A stretch of 42,243 bases of DNA from Limnohabitans sp. JirII-31 (lineage in GTDB: Bacteria; Pseudomonadota; Gammaproteobacteria; Burkholderiales; Burkholderiaceae_C), in the NCBI RefSeq assembly GCF_002778315.1, contig NZ_NESA01000019.1, forward strand, positions 1 through 42,243. Direction: 5' to 3'. A program made the translations under genes and the position numbers. Positions 7,888-16,900 of this stretch are shown here, piece by piece. Every line of letters begins with the position of its first letter. The first letter of the stretch is position 1. The notes below the pieces were generated by a model that was not told the DNA's origin, did no database searches, and saw only the letters and a program-made list of their open reading frames with translations.

Positions 7888-8406
7888 TCAGTCTTGGCGT
7901 GTGTACTTGAGTTGCGATAAATCGAAGCCCTGCGTCTTGGCATTGTGTAGAGCGGCCTCCAGCAAATCGGGTGGCAACACCGAAGTGCGCGACAACACCC
8001 ACAGGTATTTGCGGTTGGGGTTGCCCACCACGGCCCAGCGGTACTCAGGGTCCAGGCCAATCACCCAATAGTCCGCGCGAAACGGCCAGAAGAATGACAC
8101 CTTGAGCTGGGCATTGCCTGTTCCTTCGACCACCGTGGCTTTGCCTTGGGCTTGGGTGGAACCGTCGGCGGTGTCGCAGCGGTTGGTCACGGCCACACTG
8201 CCATCGGTGTTGCGGGCGTATTCGGCGGTGGTGTTGCCAACGCACTTGCGCTGAAAGAACATGGGAAAGCTGGCAATCTCAAACCACTTGCCCACATAGC
8301 GTGCCAAGTCCACCTGCGCCACGCTGCTGACAGGGGCCTCGGCGTGGCTGCTCAGGCACCACATGGCGCATGTCAAAACAAGAAGAAAGCGTGATCTAAA
8401 GAGCAT
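7888..8406 (-). CDS. blc: Lipocalin (Blc-like), exported
   Basis: 172 codons from ATG 8406. A hydrophobic signal (FLLVLTCAMWCLSS) ends near AHAEA-like residues 21-24. The lipocalin signature GKWFEIASFPMFFQRKC (39-55) is followed by YWVIGLDPEYRWAVVGNPNR and the C-terminal RTSVLPPDLLEAAL. This matches bacterial Blc-type lipocalins that bind lysophospholipids or other lipophiles at the outer membrane. No clear lipobox with [GA]C is seen, so it may be soluble periplasmic rather than a lipoprotein. The start is only 24 bp from the divergent Bug gene start, so their promoters must overlap coding sequence. A longer upstream frame is an antisense shadow. Confidence 0.88.
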   Translation of the reverse strand: MLFRSRFLLVLTCAMWCLSSHAEAPVSSVAQVDLARYVGKWFEIASFPMFFQRKCVGNTTAEYARNTDGSVAVTNRCDTADGSTQAQGKATVVEGTGNAQLKVSFFWPFRADYWVIGLDPEYRWAVVGNPNRKYLWVLSRTSVLPPDLLEAALHNAKTQGFDLSQLKYTRQD

Positions 8407-8430
8407 GGCAATTGTGTAAAGTGCTGTGTT

Positions 8431-9426
8431 ATGAAAAAACATCTTACACACCCCCTCCGTTCCTTGGCCCTGGCGCTTTCGCTGGGCGTCTTGGCGTGTA
8501 CCAGTGTCTTGGCCCAAACCGCTGCGTTTCCGAACAAGCCGCTCAAAATTTTGGTGCCCAATGCTGCGGGTGGTGCCGCTGACATCACGGCACGTACCGT
8601 GGCCCAAAAACTCTCTGAGGCTTTGGGCCAACCGGTGGTGATTGAAAACAAACCCAGTGCGGGCGGCATCGTGGCGGGCGAGCAGGTGGCACGTTCGGAG
8701 CCCGATGGTCACACCCTGTTGCTGATCTCCAGCGGCACGGCGGTCAGTGCTTCGTTGTTCAAGAGCTTGCCGTTTGACACCATCAAAGACTTCACACCCG
8801 TCTCCAAGCTGGCCTCGTTCGACTTGGTGATTGCCGTGGCTGAAGGCAGCCGCTTCAAAACCTTTGCCGACTTGCTGGCCTATGCCAAAGCCAACCCTGG
8901 CAAGCTCAACATTGGCACGCCGCAAATTGGCACCACGCAGCAACTGGCCGCAGAGTTGTTCTTGTCGGCATCGGGTTTGCAGGCGCAGATCGTGCCCTTC
9001 AACGGCACGCCGCCTGTGATCACAGCCTTGCGTGGTGGCAACTTGGACGCCATGCTTGAAATCTTGGGCCCAGTGATGCCTCAAATCAAGTCCAACGCCT
9101 TGCGTCCTTTGGCGGTGTTGGGGGACAAGCGTTCGCCCAACCTGCCCGATGTGCCGGCGGTGCACGAGTCAGGCGGCAGTTTGGCCAAGTTCCAGGCTGC
9201 TTCTTGGAATGGCCTGGCTGTGCCCGCTCGCACACCACGTGAGGTGGTGATGCGTTTGAACCGAGAAATTCAAACCATCCTCCAAATGCCCGATGTCAAA
9301 AAGCGTTTGAGCGATGTGAACGTCAACGTCCAAGGCGGTACGCCCGAGCAAGCTGCGGAGCTGTTGGCGTCAGACATTCACCGCTGGCATGACGTGATTG
9401 TCAAAGCCAAAATCGACAAGCAATGA
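8431..9426 (+). CDS. Bug-family substrate-binding protein
   Basis: 331 codons. The signal peptide (MKKHLTHPLRSLALALSLGV, cleavage after VLAQ-like residues near 29) precedes the Bug signature FPNKPLKILVPNAAGGAADI. Family blocks VVIENKPSAGGIVAGEQVA, SEPDGHTLLLISSGTA and LPDVPAVHESG follow. It is a periplasmic receptor for a carboxylate-type ligand. First gene of a compact plus-strand operon; the stop overlaps the racemase-like ATG by 4 bp, tying ligand uptake to that enzyme. No good Shine-Dalgarno sequence precedes ATG 8431. Confidence 0.9.
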   Translation: MKKHLTHPLRSLALALSLGVLACTSVLAQTAAFPNKPLKILVPNAAGGAADITARTVAQKLSEALGQPVVIENKPSAGGIVAGEQVARSEPDGHTLLLISSGTAVSASLFKSLPFDTIKDFTPVSKLASFDLVIAVAEGSRFKTFADLLAYAKANPGKLNIGTPQIGTTQQLAAELFLSASGLQAQIVPFNGTPPVITALRGGNLDAMLEILGPVMPQIKSNALRPLAVLGDKRSPNLPDVPAVHESGGSLAKFQAASWNGLAVPARTPREVVMRLNREIQTILQMPDVKKRLSDVNVNVQGGTPEQAAELLASDIHRWHDVIVKAKIDKQ

Positions 9427-10097
9427 CATCGCGCATTGCCTTGATCCACGCCACGGCCTTGGCGATGGAGCCGATTCAACACGCCTTTCAACGCCTGTGG
9501 CCCCAAGCCCAATGCATGAACGTACTCGACGACAGCCTGTCGCGTGACTTGGCCCAGACGGGTAGCCTCACACCCGCCATGGTGCAGCGTTTTGTAGACC
9601 TGGCGCATTACGTGCAGGGCACCGGTTGCACCGGCGTGCTGTTCACCTGTTCGGCCTTTGGCCCTGCCATTGAGGCGGCGGCTCAGGCCACCGGACTGCC
9701 CACCTTGAAACCCAACGAAGCCATGTTTGAGCAAGCGCTGCAAACGCCTGCGGCCCATGGCCGTTTGTCGCTGGGTCTGGTGGCTACCTTTGAAGCCTCG
9801 CTGGCTTCGATGGGGCAAGAGCTCCATGCCATGGCCCAAGCGCGTGGTCAGGCGATTGATTTGCACACCGTGTTTGTGCCCGAAGCCATGGCCGATTTGG
9901 CTGCGGGCCAAGCCGAGTTACACCACCAAAAAATTGCCAAGTCCTTGGCCCAGTTGCCGCGTTGTGACGTGGTGATGTTGGCCCAGTTCTCCATGGCAGC
10001 CGCCCAACCGTTGGCGCAGCGTCACAGCGCTGTGCCCGTGTTGTCCAGTCCCGATTGCGCCGTCTTGGCGCTGCAACTTGCGATGCACCATGTCTGA
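9423..10097 (+). CDS. Aspartate/glutamate racemase superfamily protein
   Basis: 224 codons. The fold is recognised from IALIHATALAMEPI at the start, the first-half cysteine motif GVLFTCSAFGPAIE (Cys76) and the second-half segment CDVVMLAQFSMAAAQPLA. In cofactor-independent two-base racemases a second Cys sits in a GCTE-like loop in that segment; here the loop reads LAQFSM and has none. Cys212 further on (SSPDCAV) is not in the usual place. This suggests a one-cysteine enzyme such as a decarboxylase, isomerase or hydantoin/maleate-type member rather than a simple amino-acid racemase. Overlaps both neighbours, so it belongs to one operon. Confidence 0.8.
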   Translation: MTSRIALIHATALAMEPIQHAFQRLWPQAQCMNVLDDSLSRDLAQTGSLTPAMVQRFVDLAHYVQGTGCTGVLFTCSAFGPAIEAAAQATGLPTLKPNEAMFEQALQTPAAHGRLSLGLVATFEASLASMGQELHAMAQARGQAIDLHTVFVPEAMADLAAGQAELHHQKIAKSLAQLPRCDVVMLAQFSMAAAQPLAQRHSAVPVLSSPDCAVLALQLAMHHV

Positions 10098-11154
10098 TAT
10101 TCGAGTCTCCGTTGCGCAGCTGTCGCGCTACATCACCACCGCCATGCAAGCCCTGGGGCTGCCCGATGCCGATGCCGCCACGGTGGGCCGCTTGATGGCG
10201 CAAGCCGATCTGCAAGGGTCTGACGGTCATGGCGTGATTCGCCTGCCGCAGTACAGCCGCCGCATCTTGGCCGGTGGCGTCAATGTCAAACCCAACATCC
10301 GCGTGGTGCAAGAGCGCGCCGCCATGGCCTTGATCGATGGCGACAACGGCATGGGTCACTTGGTGATGCAACAAGCCACCGAACTGGCGATTCAAAAAGC
10401 CCGCACTTGCGGCATTGCCTGGGTGGGCAGCCGCTTCAGCAACCACGCGGGCCCCGCCTCGTTGTACGCGCGCATGCCGCTGGCGCATGACATGTTGGGT
10501 TTGTACTTTGCAGTCGGCAATGCCAACCACTTGCCACCTTGGGGTGGCTTGGACATGTTGTTGTCGACCAACCCAATTGCCGTGGCCATCCCCACCGCCG
10601 AAGAAGCACCCATCGTGCTGGACATGGCCACCACCGTGGCGGCTTATGGCAAGGTCAAAGCCAAAGCGCAGCGCGGCGAGATGATGCCCGAGGGCTGGAT
10701 GATTGACCGTCAAGGCCAACCGCTGCTCGACCCCAAGCGCAGCGAAGAAGGTTTCTTGATGCCCATTGGAGGCTACAAAGGCTATGGCCTGTCCTTGGTG
10801 GTGGGCCTCTTGGCCGGCACCTTGAATGGCGCGGCCATGGGCCGCTCGGTGATTGACTTCAACCACGACGACCACAGCGTGACCAACACCGGCCAAGCCA
10901 TCGCGGTGATCGACCCGGCAGCCTTTGGCGATGTGGGTGAATTCAAAACCCGTGTGGACCAACTGGTGCGCGAGTTGCGCGGCAGCGAACGCATGCCCGG
11001 CGTGGAGCGCATTTGGTTGCCTGGTGAACAAAGTGAAGCCAAACGCACCGCCTATGAACGCGACGGCATTCCCATTGCCCCGGCGCTGTTGACGCAGCTC
11101 AACACCGTGTCGGCGCAACTCAACGTGCCAGCCTTGCTGGACACAGCCGCTTAA
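10090..11154 (+). CDS. Malate/L-lactate dehydrogenase (Ldh2) family oxidoreductase
   Basis: 354 codons from ATG 10090, which overlaps the racemase-like stop by 8 bp; the frame extends four codons further upstream without better support. Ldh2/YlbC family features: GSDGHGVIRLPQY (catalytic His47), VGSRFSNHAGPASLYARM, LLSTNPIAVAIPT and GGYKGYGLSLVVGLLAG. The family reduces 2-oxo acids or cyclic imino acids with NAD(P)H, for example malate, ureidoglycolate, sulfolactate or delta1-piperideine-2-carboxylate. The operon context (two Bug receptors and a racemase-like enzyme) points to a chiral 2-hydroxy or 2-amino acid as substrate. Confidence 0.9.
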   Translation: MSDIRVSVAQLSRYITTAMQALGLPDADAATVGRLMAQADLQGSDGHGVIRLPQYSRRILAGGVNVKPNIRVVQERAAMALIDGDNGMGHLVMQQATELAIQKARTCGIAWVGSRFSNHAGPASLYARMPLAHDMLGLYFAVGNANHLPPWGGLDMLLSTNPIAVAIPTAEEAPIVLDMATTVAAYGKVKAKAQRGEMMPEGWMIDRQGQPLLDPKRSEEGFLMPIGGYKGYGLSLVVGLLAGTLNGAAMGRSVIDFNHDDHSVTNTGQAIAVIDPAAFGDVGEFKTRVDQLVRELRGSERMPGVERIWLPGEQSEAKRTAYERDGIPIAPALLTQLNTVSAQLNVPALLDTAA

Positions 11155-11187
11155 AAAAAGTTACAAAAAATATCTCAGGAGACAGCC

Positions 11188-12180
11188 ATGCAACGACGTG
11201 TGTTCCTTCAACAAGGCTTGGCCCAAGCCAGTGCGGTCAGTGCCATGGGGCTGAGTGCGGGGGCCAGTTGGGCGCAAGCGGGTTACCCGAACAAGCCCAT
11301 TCGCATGGTGGTTCCGTTGGCGGCAGGCAGCGCGGTCGACAACGCGGCGCGCATCGTGATGCAAAAAGCCTCGGTCGGTTTAGCCACCGGGATCGCCATT
11401 GAAAACCAAGCGGGTGCCTCGGGCGTGATTGGCACCGACCGCGTGGCCAAGTCGGCCCCCGATGGGTACACCCTGGGGGGCTTCAACGACAGCATCATGA
11501 CCATGCTGCCCAACTTGAATGCCAAGTTGCCTTGGGACATCGTGCGTGACTTTGAGCCCGTGTCGTTGGTGGCCACGGTCGAGTGGGGCCTGGTGGTGCC
11601 GGCTGACTCAGCTTGGCACACCGTGGCCGATGTGATCGCAGCGGCGCGTAAAACGCCGGGCAAGATCAACTACGGTTCGGGCGGCAATGGCAGCCCACAG
11701 CACATGGCCATGGCCTTGTTTGCGTCGCAAGCCGGTTTGCAACTCACCCACGTGCCTTACAAGGGCGCGACACAAGCCGCCGTGGGTTTGGCCGGGCGCG
11801 AGGTGGACGCAGAGTTTCAAGGCATTGCCACCGTCAATGCTTTGGTGAAGGCGGGCAAGCTGCGTTTGTTGGCGGTGAGCACGCCCAAGCGCTTGTCGCA
11901 GTTTCCCGAGGTGCCCACGGTGGCGGAGTCTGGCTTGCCGGGCTTTGAGTTCAACTCGTGGTTTGCCATCATGGCGCCCGCAGGAACGCCCAAAGCCATT
12001 GTGCAAAAGGTGCAGGCAGAGGTGGTCAAAGCCTTGGGTGACGCTGGTGTGCGCGAGCAACTCATGGCGCAAGGCTTAACGCCGCGAGGCAGCAGCCCCG
12101 AAGAGTTGGCCACTGCCCTGCGCGCGCAATTGGCGCGCTATGAAGCCTTGATTCGGCAGGCGGGCATCACGGCGGATTGA
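11188..12180 (+). CDS. Bug-family substrate-binding protein, Tat-like signal
   Basis: 330 codons with CAGGAG six bases before ATG 11188. The N-terminus QRRVFLQQGLAQASAVSAMG has a twin-arginine-like RRVFL motif and ends in ASWAQAG. The mature part opens YPNKPIRMVVPLAAGSAVDN, the Bug signature, with IENQAGASGVIGTDRVA, SAPDGYTLGGF, VPYKGATQAA and VPTVAESGLPG. It follows the dehydrogenase by 33 bp and is the second receptor of this operon. It ends 17 bp from the convergent tpsB stop. Confidence 0.9.
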   Translation: MQRRVFLQQGLAQASAVSAMGLSAGASWAQAGYPNKPIRMVVPLAAGSAVDNAARIVMQKASVGLATGIAIENQAGASGVIGTDRVAKSAPDGYTLGGFNDSIMTMLPNLNAKLPWDIVRDFEPVSLVATVEWGLVVPADSAWHTVADVIAAARKTPGKINYGSGGNGSPQHMAMALFASQAGLQLTHVPYKGATQAAVGLAGREVDAEFQGIATVNALVKAGKLRLLAVSTPKRLSQFPEVPTVAESGLPGFEFNSWFAIMAPAGTPKAIVQKVQAEVVKALGDAGVREQLMAQGLTPRGSSPEELATALRAQLARYEALIRQAGITAD

Positions 12181-12197
12181 CAGCCAACCCCTGAAAA

Positions 12198-13925
12198 TCA
12201 AAACGGCAGATTGAGGGATGTCCAGATTCGTGTTCTGACCAACGAGCCGTCCAAGTCTTTGCCGGTTTCGATGTTGGCACTTGGGTTGTTGCCGATTCGT
12301 CGGGCCCAAATGACTTTCAAAGCAGCGCCATTGGCCAATTGCCATGCGGCGGAAAACCCGGCCCCTTTGAGAGCGTACTGATTGAGCGCCGTCACATCTT
12401 GCAGGTTCTTGGCTGGGTACATGACCACATGGCCGATGTCGTAAAACCCAGCCAACATGAGCCGAGCGTCGGCTTGCCAGCGCAACTCGATATTGCCCAT
12501 CACGCCCTTGCCGCCACCCGCTTCGCTGCTGGGGTAGGCACGCACGCCAGAACTTCCGCCAAGGTAGAACTTCTCCGACGAGTCGAGGTTTTTGCCTGCC
12601 CGTGACACTTGGCCGGACAGCGAGCCGTACAAAGACCATTCAGAAGTCAAGAACTGTTGTCGACTCAGCGCGTAACGAATCTTTCGATAAGCGCCAGCTG
12701 TTTGAGTGGTCACCGCAATCTCAGGTGCATTGGGCGACTGATCCAAATTCAAGAAACCATTGACGAAGGTCAAGCTGCCGGTGTTGGCGCCGCCACCGGC
12801 CCAGTCGTCAAAGCTGTTGCCGTACACCCCCAAGGACTTGGGGCGGTTTGAGTAATTGCTTTTAATTTGCCCCTCGCTGTAGTTTTGAAACCGCTTCTCA
12901 TCGATGGCAAAACTGACATAAATGTTTTGTGTGCGAGAGCGCAGCAATGGGTAGCTGACTTCAACGCCTGTGGTGTCTGCTGTTCCGGTGGGCGCCACCG
13001 TCTCTTGAAACTGCAACACGCTGTAGGAGAGATGGGATGCATTGGCACCGACCCTCAACCCATCGTTGCCCACAGGCACTGACCAGCCCATGCGTGTGTA
13101 GCGACTCGCTTTGGTTTCGATGAAGTTGGTATTGATCACATCACCATCATTGATCACGCTGTTGAAATTCAAATTCAACAGCAACCGGTTGACGCCTGTC
13201 CCTCTTGAGCCGGTGTTGTCCGTGGTTGCATTGCCTTCAAAACGGGGCTTGGGCATGGCCTGGAGCACCAAGTCGGTTTCTGCCTGCGCTTGACCTTCTT
13301 TCAGGTTGCCATTGACGTAGACACCGGAAATATCATCGGCAATCAACAACGCCCGATCGACGGCCTTGGCGCTCAAATACTCGCCGCTGGCTTGATGGGC
13401 TTGAATGAGTGCTCTCAGACCCTCTGGGGTGGCGGGTTTGGGAACCTCGCCTTCAATCAGTACTTTTCCCAGTCGTGCCTGCACGACTTGGATGATGATC
13501 ACCCCATCCTTGATATCTTGTTCCGGCAAGTAAACCTGAACTGTCCATCCTGCCTCACGAAACAACGCAGCCAGCTCGGCGATCAGGCTTTCAATGTCGC
13601 TGAAAGACAGTTCTCTGCCTTGGTAGCGCTCAAGCAGAGCACCGAGGGTGGCGTCATCCAGCAAGGTGTTGCCTTCGACCTGAAAGCGTTTGACAAAAAT
13701 TTTCAAACCTGCGCTGGGTGTCGTGGCGATGGGCTTGGGCAACAGCGGTGCCATTTGCCGCGGCAACTTCAAGCTTTGATTGCGTTCGATTTGTTGTTGC
13801 AGCGAACCTGCATCGACATCGGCGGCATGCACGGCGCCAGATGAGAGTAGCGACAGAACCAGCCAGCTTGCCAGTGAAAGTGGATGCAGCGTACGACGAA
13901 GACAATCGTTGTGGGAAACGGTCAT
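12198..13925 (-). CDS. TpsB outer-membrane transporter (FhaC/ShlB/HMW1B family)
   Basis: 575 codons from ATG 13925, close to the 560-590 usual for the family. Signal peptide to about residue 34 (VHA-AD), then a short helix-like plug segment, POTRA1 (about 75-150, starting IFVKRFQVEGNTLLDD), POTRA2 (about 151-225, with LIADDISGVYVNG) and a 16-strand barrel to the C-terminal Phe. The loop-6 motif appears as VRAY (461-464, GGSSGVRAYPSSE), a known variant of VRGY. It exports its TpsA partner, encoded just upstream with a 20 bp gap. No Shine-Dalgarno is seen, so translation may depend on coupling to tpsA. The order A then B is as in hmw1A-hmw1B. Confidence 0.93.
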   Translation of the reverse strand: MTVSHNDCLRRTLHPLSLASWLVLSLLSSGAVHAADVDAGSLQQQIERNQSLKLPRQMAPLLPKPIATTPSAGLKIFVKRFQVEGNTLLDDATLGALLERYQGRELSFSDIESLIAELAALFREAGWTVQVYLPEQDIKDGVIIIQVVQARLGKVLIEGEVPKPATPEGLRALIQAHQASGEYLSAKAVDRALLIADDISGVYVNGNLKEGQAQAETDLVLQAMPKPRFEGNATTDNTGSRGTGVNRLLLNLNFNSVINDGDVINTNFIETKASRYTRMGWSVPVGNDGLRVGANASHLSYSVLQFQETVAPTGTADTTGVEVSYPLLRSRTQNIYVSFAIDEKRFQNYSEGQIKSNYSNRPKSLGVYGNSFDDWAGGGANTGSLTFVNGFLNLDQSPNAPEIAVTTQTAGAYRKIRYALSRQQFLTSEWSLYGSLSGQVSRAGKNLDSSEKFYLGGSSGVRAYPSSEAGGGKGVMGNIELRWQADARLMLAGFYDIGHVVMYPAKNLQDVTALNQYALKGAGFSAAWQLANGAALKVIWARRIGNNPSANIETGKDLDGSLVRTRIWTSLNLPF

Positions 13926-13945
13926 GGGTGTGAAGGAGTCAGGGT

Positions 13946-16900
13946 TTAGGGTTGAAGTGATTCTGAGACCACCACCACCGTGCGCTGATCGCCGATGCTG
14001 ATCACCACTGTGATGGGCAGCATCGCCGCCGAATCGGCCGAGGTGACCAAGGCTTTTTGGCTGGCGTCGTAGCGGATCCACGCGGGCAAGGGTTGGTTGT
14101 TTGGCAAGGTCACATTCACGCTTGTGTTTTCACCAGAGGGTGTGGTGGCTGATGAGATCACCGCTTGTGGCAATGCAATCACCAAGGCTGTCGTCGTCAC
14201 ATTGGTCGATCCCTGGGGCAATATCACGGTGACCAAGCCAGCGGTTTGGGCCGTGGGCAGCGAGATGGTGTTGATGCGAATACCGGGGATGGCCTGGTTG
14301 GTCGAGGCTTCGCTCGCAGGCGCAGGCGCAGGCGCAGGTGCAGGCGCAGGTGCAGGTGCAGGTGCAGGTGCAGGTGCAGGTGCAGGTGCAGGTGCGGGTG
14401 CGGGTGCGGGTGCAGGTGCAGGTGGAGCGACAGTGGCGACTGGCAGACTCGGGGGCGGTGCCGCAGGGAAGCTCACCACCTCATCAGGAGAGGTCAGCTT
14501 GACCATGTTCATGGTGTTGCCACCATCTGACGCTTTGGGCACCGCATTCACGGCTTGCGTGATGACGTAATTGGCCATGTTGGCCACCCCAGCACCGGGA
14601 CTGACCGCGATGGATTTGACGTAGTTATCGTCGTTGCGAGAGACATCTTTGTACGCCAGAGACAGCACGTCGATCTTTGGAATCGTCTCGCCATTTTGCA
14701 AACCGACCACGGTGAAATCTTTGGCGGCAATATCAGGCAGGTCGGTCTTGGCTTTGAACAATGTCTTGACGGCGATACCCAGGGGCGCTTTTTGGATGGT
14801 CGCCATTTGCGTACCACCCACCAAGGTGTAGTTGGGGTTGTCAAGGGTGAAGCTGGTGCTGGCGAATTGGTTGTAAACGCCCGCATTGGGACTGGCCACG
14901 GTGACGATACCTGCATTGATCGAGGGCGAAGCCTCGCTGCCAATCATGCCTGTCAATGCATAGAAGTTGCTGCTGTTGAGGGTGTTGTCAAAGCGGTTGT
15001 TGCCTTCGTATACCTTGGTCAAAGCCAAGTTCAAAGGGGCTGGCTTGACCTCTCCCACAGTGCCCGTGACGCTGTTGACAAAGGTGTAGCCGTACACGGG
15101 CTTGCCATCTTGTGTGGCCGTGAGCACCAAGCCCGTGACCTGCACATCTTTTTGAGCACCGACGTCTTTGGCCGTGGGCCCCGTGCCTGCGCTCACATAC
15201 AAGCCGTTGGTCGGTTTGTTGAGCGTCAGCACATCTTCCGCCCCCGAGAGTTGTCGCACCCCGTTGACGTGAGCGTAGTTCCCATCCGTCAGATACGCAT
15301 GGGTCGTACCGTCGTAGTTGCGCACCACCGTGCCCGTCAAGCTGGCCACAGCCACAGGGGCATAGGCGTAAAGCAAGCCATTGCCAGCGGGTACGTTTTG
15401 CAGCGTGTCACGACGCGCGTTGTAGTACACGTAGTTGTTGCTCAGTGTGTTGAGGCTGTCGCCAGAGGCGGCATCCACAAACGCGTTGGGGTTGGTGCTC
15501 CAGACTTGCCAGCGGTTCGCATTCGAGGTGCTCAGCGCGCTGGCACCGGCTTGGTTGATGAACCGTGAAGTCTCTAGCACCACGTCACCCCCTGTCGACG
15601 CCACGCTGCTGCCCAGTGCTACGGTGGTGGGTGCAGAGCTGATGAGCGTGATGTCCCCGGTGCTCTTGACGCCTGTGTACGTCACGCCACCGGTGGTCAC
15701 ACTGCCAATCGTCATGGGGGCGCTGTTGTTCAGGTCAATTGCTGCTGTGCTGTTGGCCGCAGCCAGGCGTGACACGGTGTTGCTGGTGTTGCCCAACACC
15801 ACTGCCCCTGAGCCTGTCAGTGCCAAGCCGGCTTGGCTGGCATCTACCACGCCGCTGATGGTCAATTTCTGGCCCGACACATCCATGCGGCTGTCGGCGC
15901 TTAAAAGCACAGGCCCGGTCCAGCTGCTGTTGCCATTGGACGCACTCAAGGTGCCGCCTTGCAGTGTCAAGGGCTTGGCAGCCACCGTCACCGCTTGCAG
16001 ATCCAGCACTGCGCCAGGGGCTACGCTGATGGGGGCGGTGTTGGCACCCAAAGCTTGGTCGTTGGAGATCGCCAAAGTTCCGGCCTTGACCTGGGTGGAG
16101 CCTGAGAAACTGTTGGCTTGGGTCAGCAGCAAGGTGCCGGCCCCTTCCTTGAACAGCTCACCCGAGCCCACCACGTGACCTGTGACACTGCCAGTCGTGG
16201 CCAGGTCGATGTGCGTGGGCGACTGCAACGCAACCGTGCCGCTGAATTGCAGGTCGTTCAAGGCTTTGATTGACACCGCAGACAGCGTCGATGCATTGCC
16301 AATCAGGGTGGTGGTCGCCGTGTTGGTAAAGCTCGACAGTGCTTGGTTCGCACCCACTGAGTTTTGAAGATTCAATGTGCTGTTTGCGCCGCTTGCGTTG
16401 ACTGTCAACGCGCGTGGCGTGCTGTCGCTGTTGAGCGTGCCATTGAAAGTGATCAGGCCGTCAGCGCCTGAGCGGGTGATTTGCGTATTGGCACCCAAGG
16501 TCACGGAGCCGTTGTAGCTTTGGTTGCCAGACGTGTTGATAGTTCCGCCATTGAGTGACAAGCCTGATGCGGTCAAACTCAAATCGTTCAAATCGTGGAT
16601 GCCACCTGCGGCACTGGCCAGCAAGATTTGGCTGTTGGTTCCTGCTGCGGACACCGTCAACGAGCGCGGCGTGTTGTCGCTGTCAATGGCGCTGTTGGCG
16701 GTGATCACGGCGTTGGGGCCGCTGGCCGAGAGGGTGGTGTCAGCACCCAAGGTGACCGGTCCGGTGTAGGTCTGGTTACCCGTGGTGTGGACGGTGTTGC
16801 TGTTCAAGGCAATCGCGCTGGCGCTGGTGTTCAAGCTGGCCAGTACAGCGGTGTTGCCCACCGTGCTGCTGACCACCACGCGGCCACCGCTGCCCGTTGC

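Noticed and set aside
7888..9165. 425-codon version of the lipocalin frame
   Set aside because: The upstream 253 codons are antisense to a Bug receptor; the signal peptide starts at 8406.
9784..11118. 444-codon minus-strand ORF over the Ldh2 and racemase-like genes
   Set aside because: Antisense shadow; the plus-strand genes have conserved motifs and overlapping operon structure.
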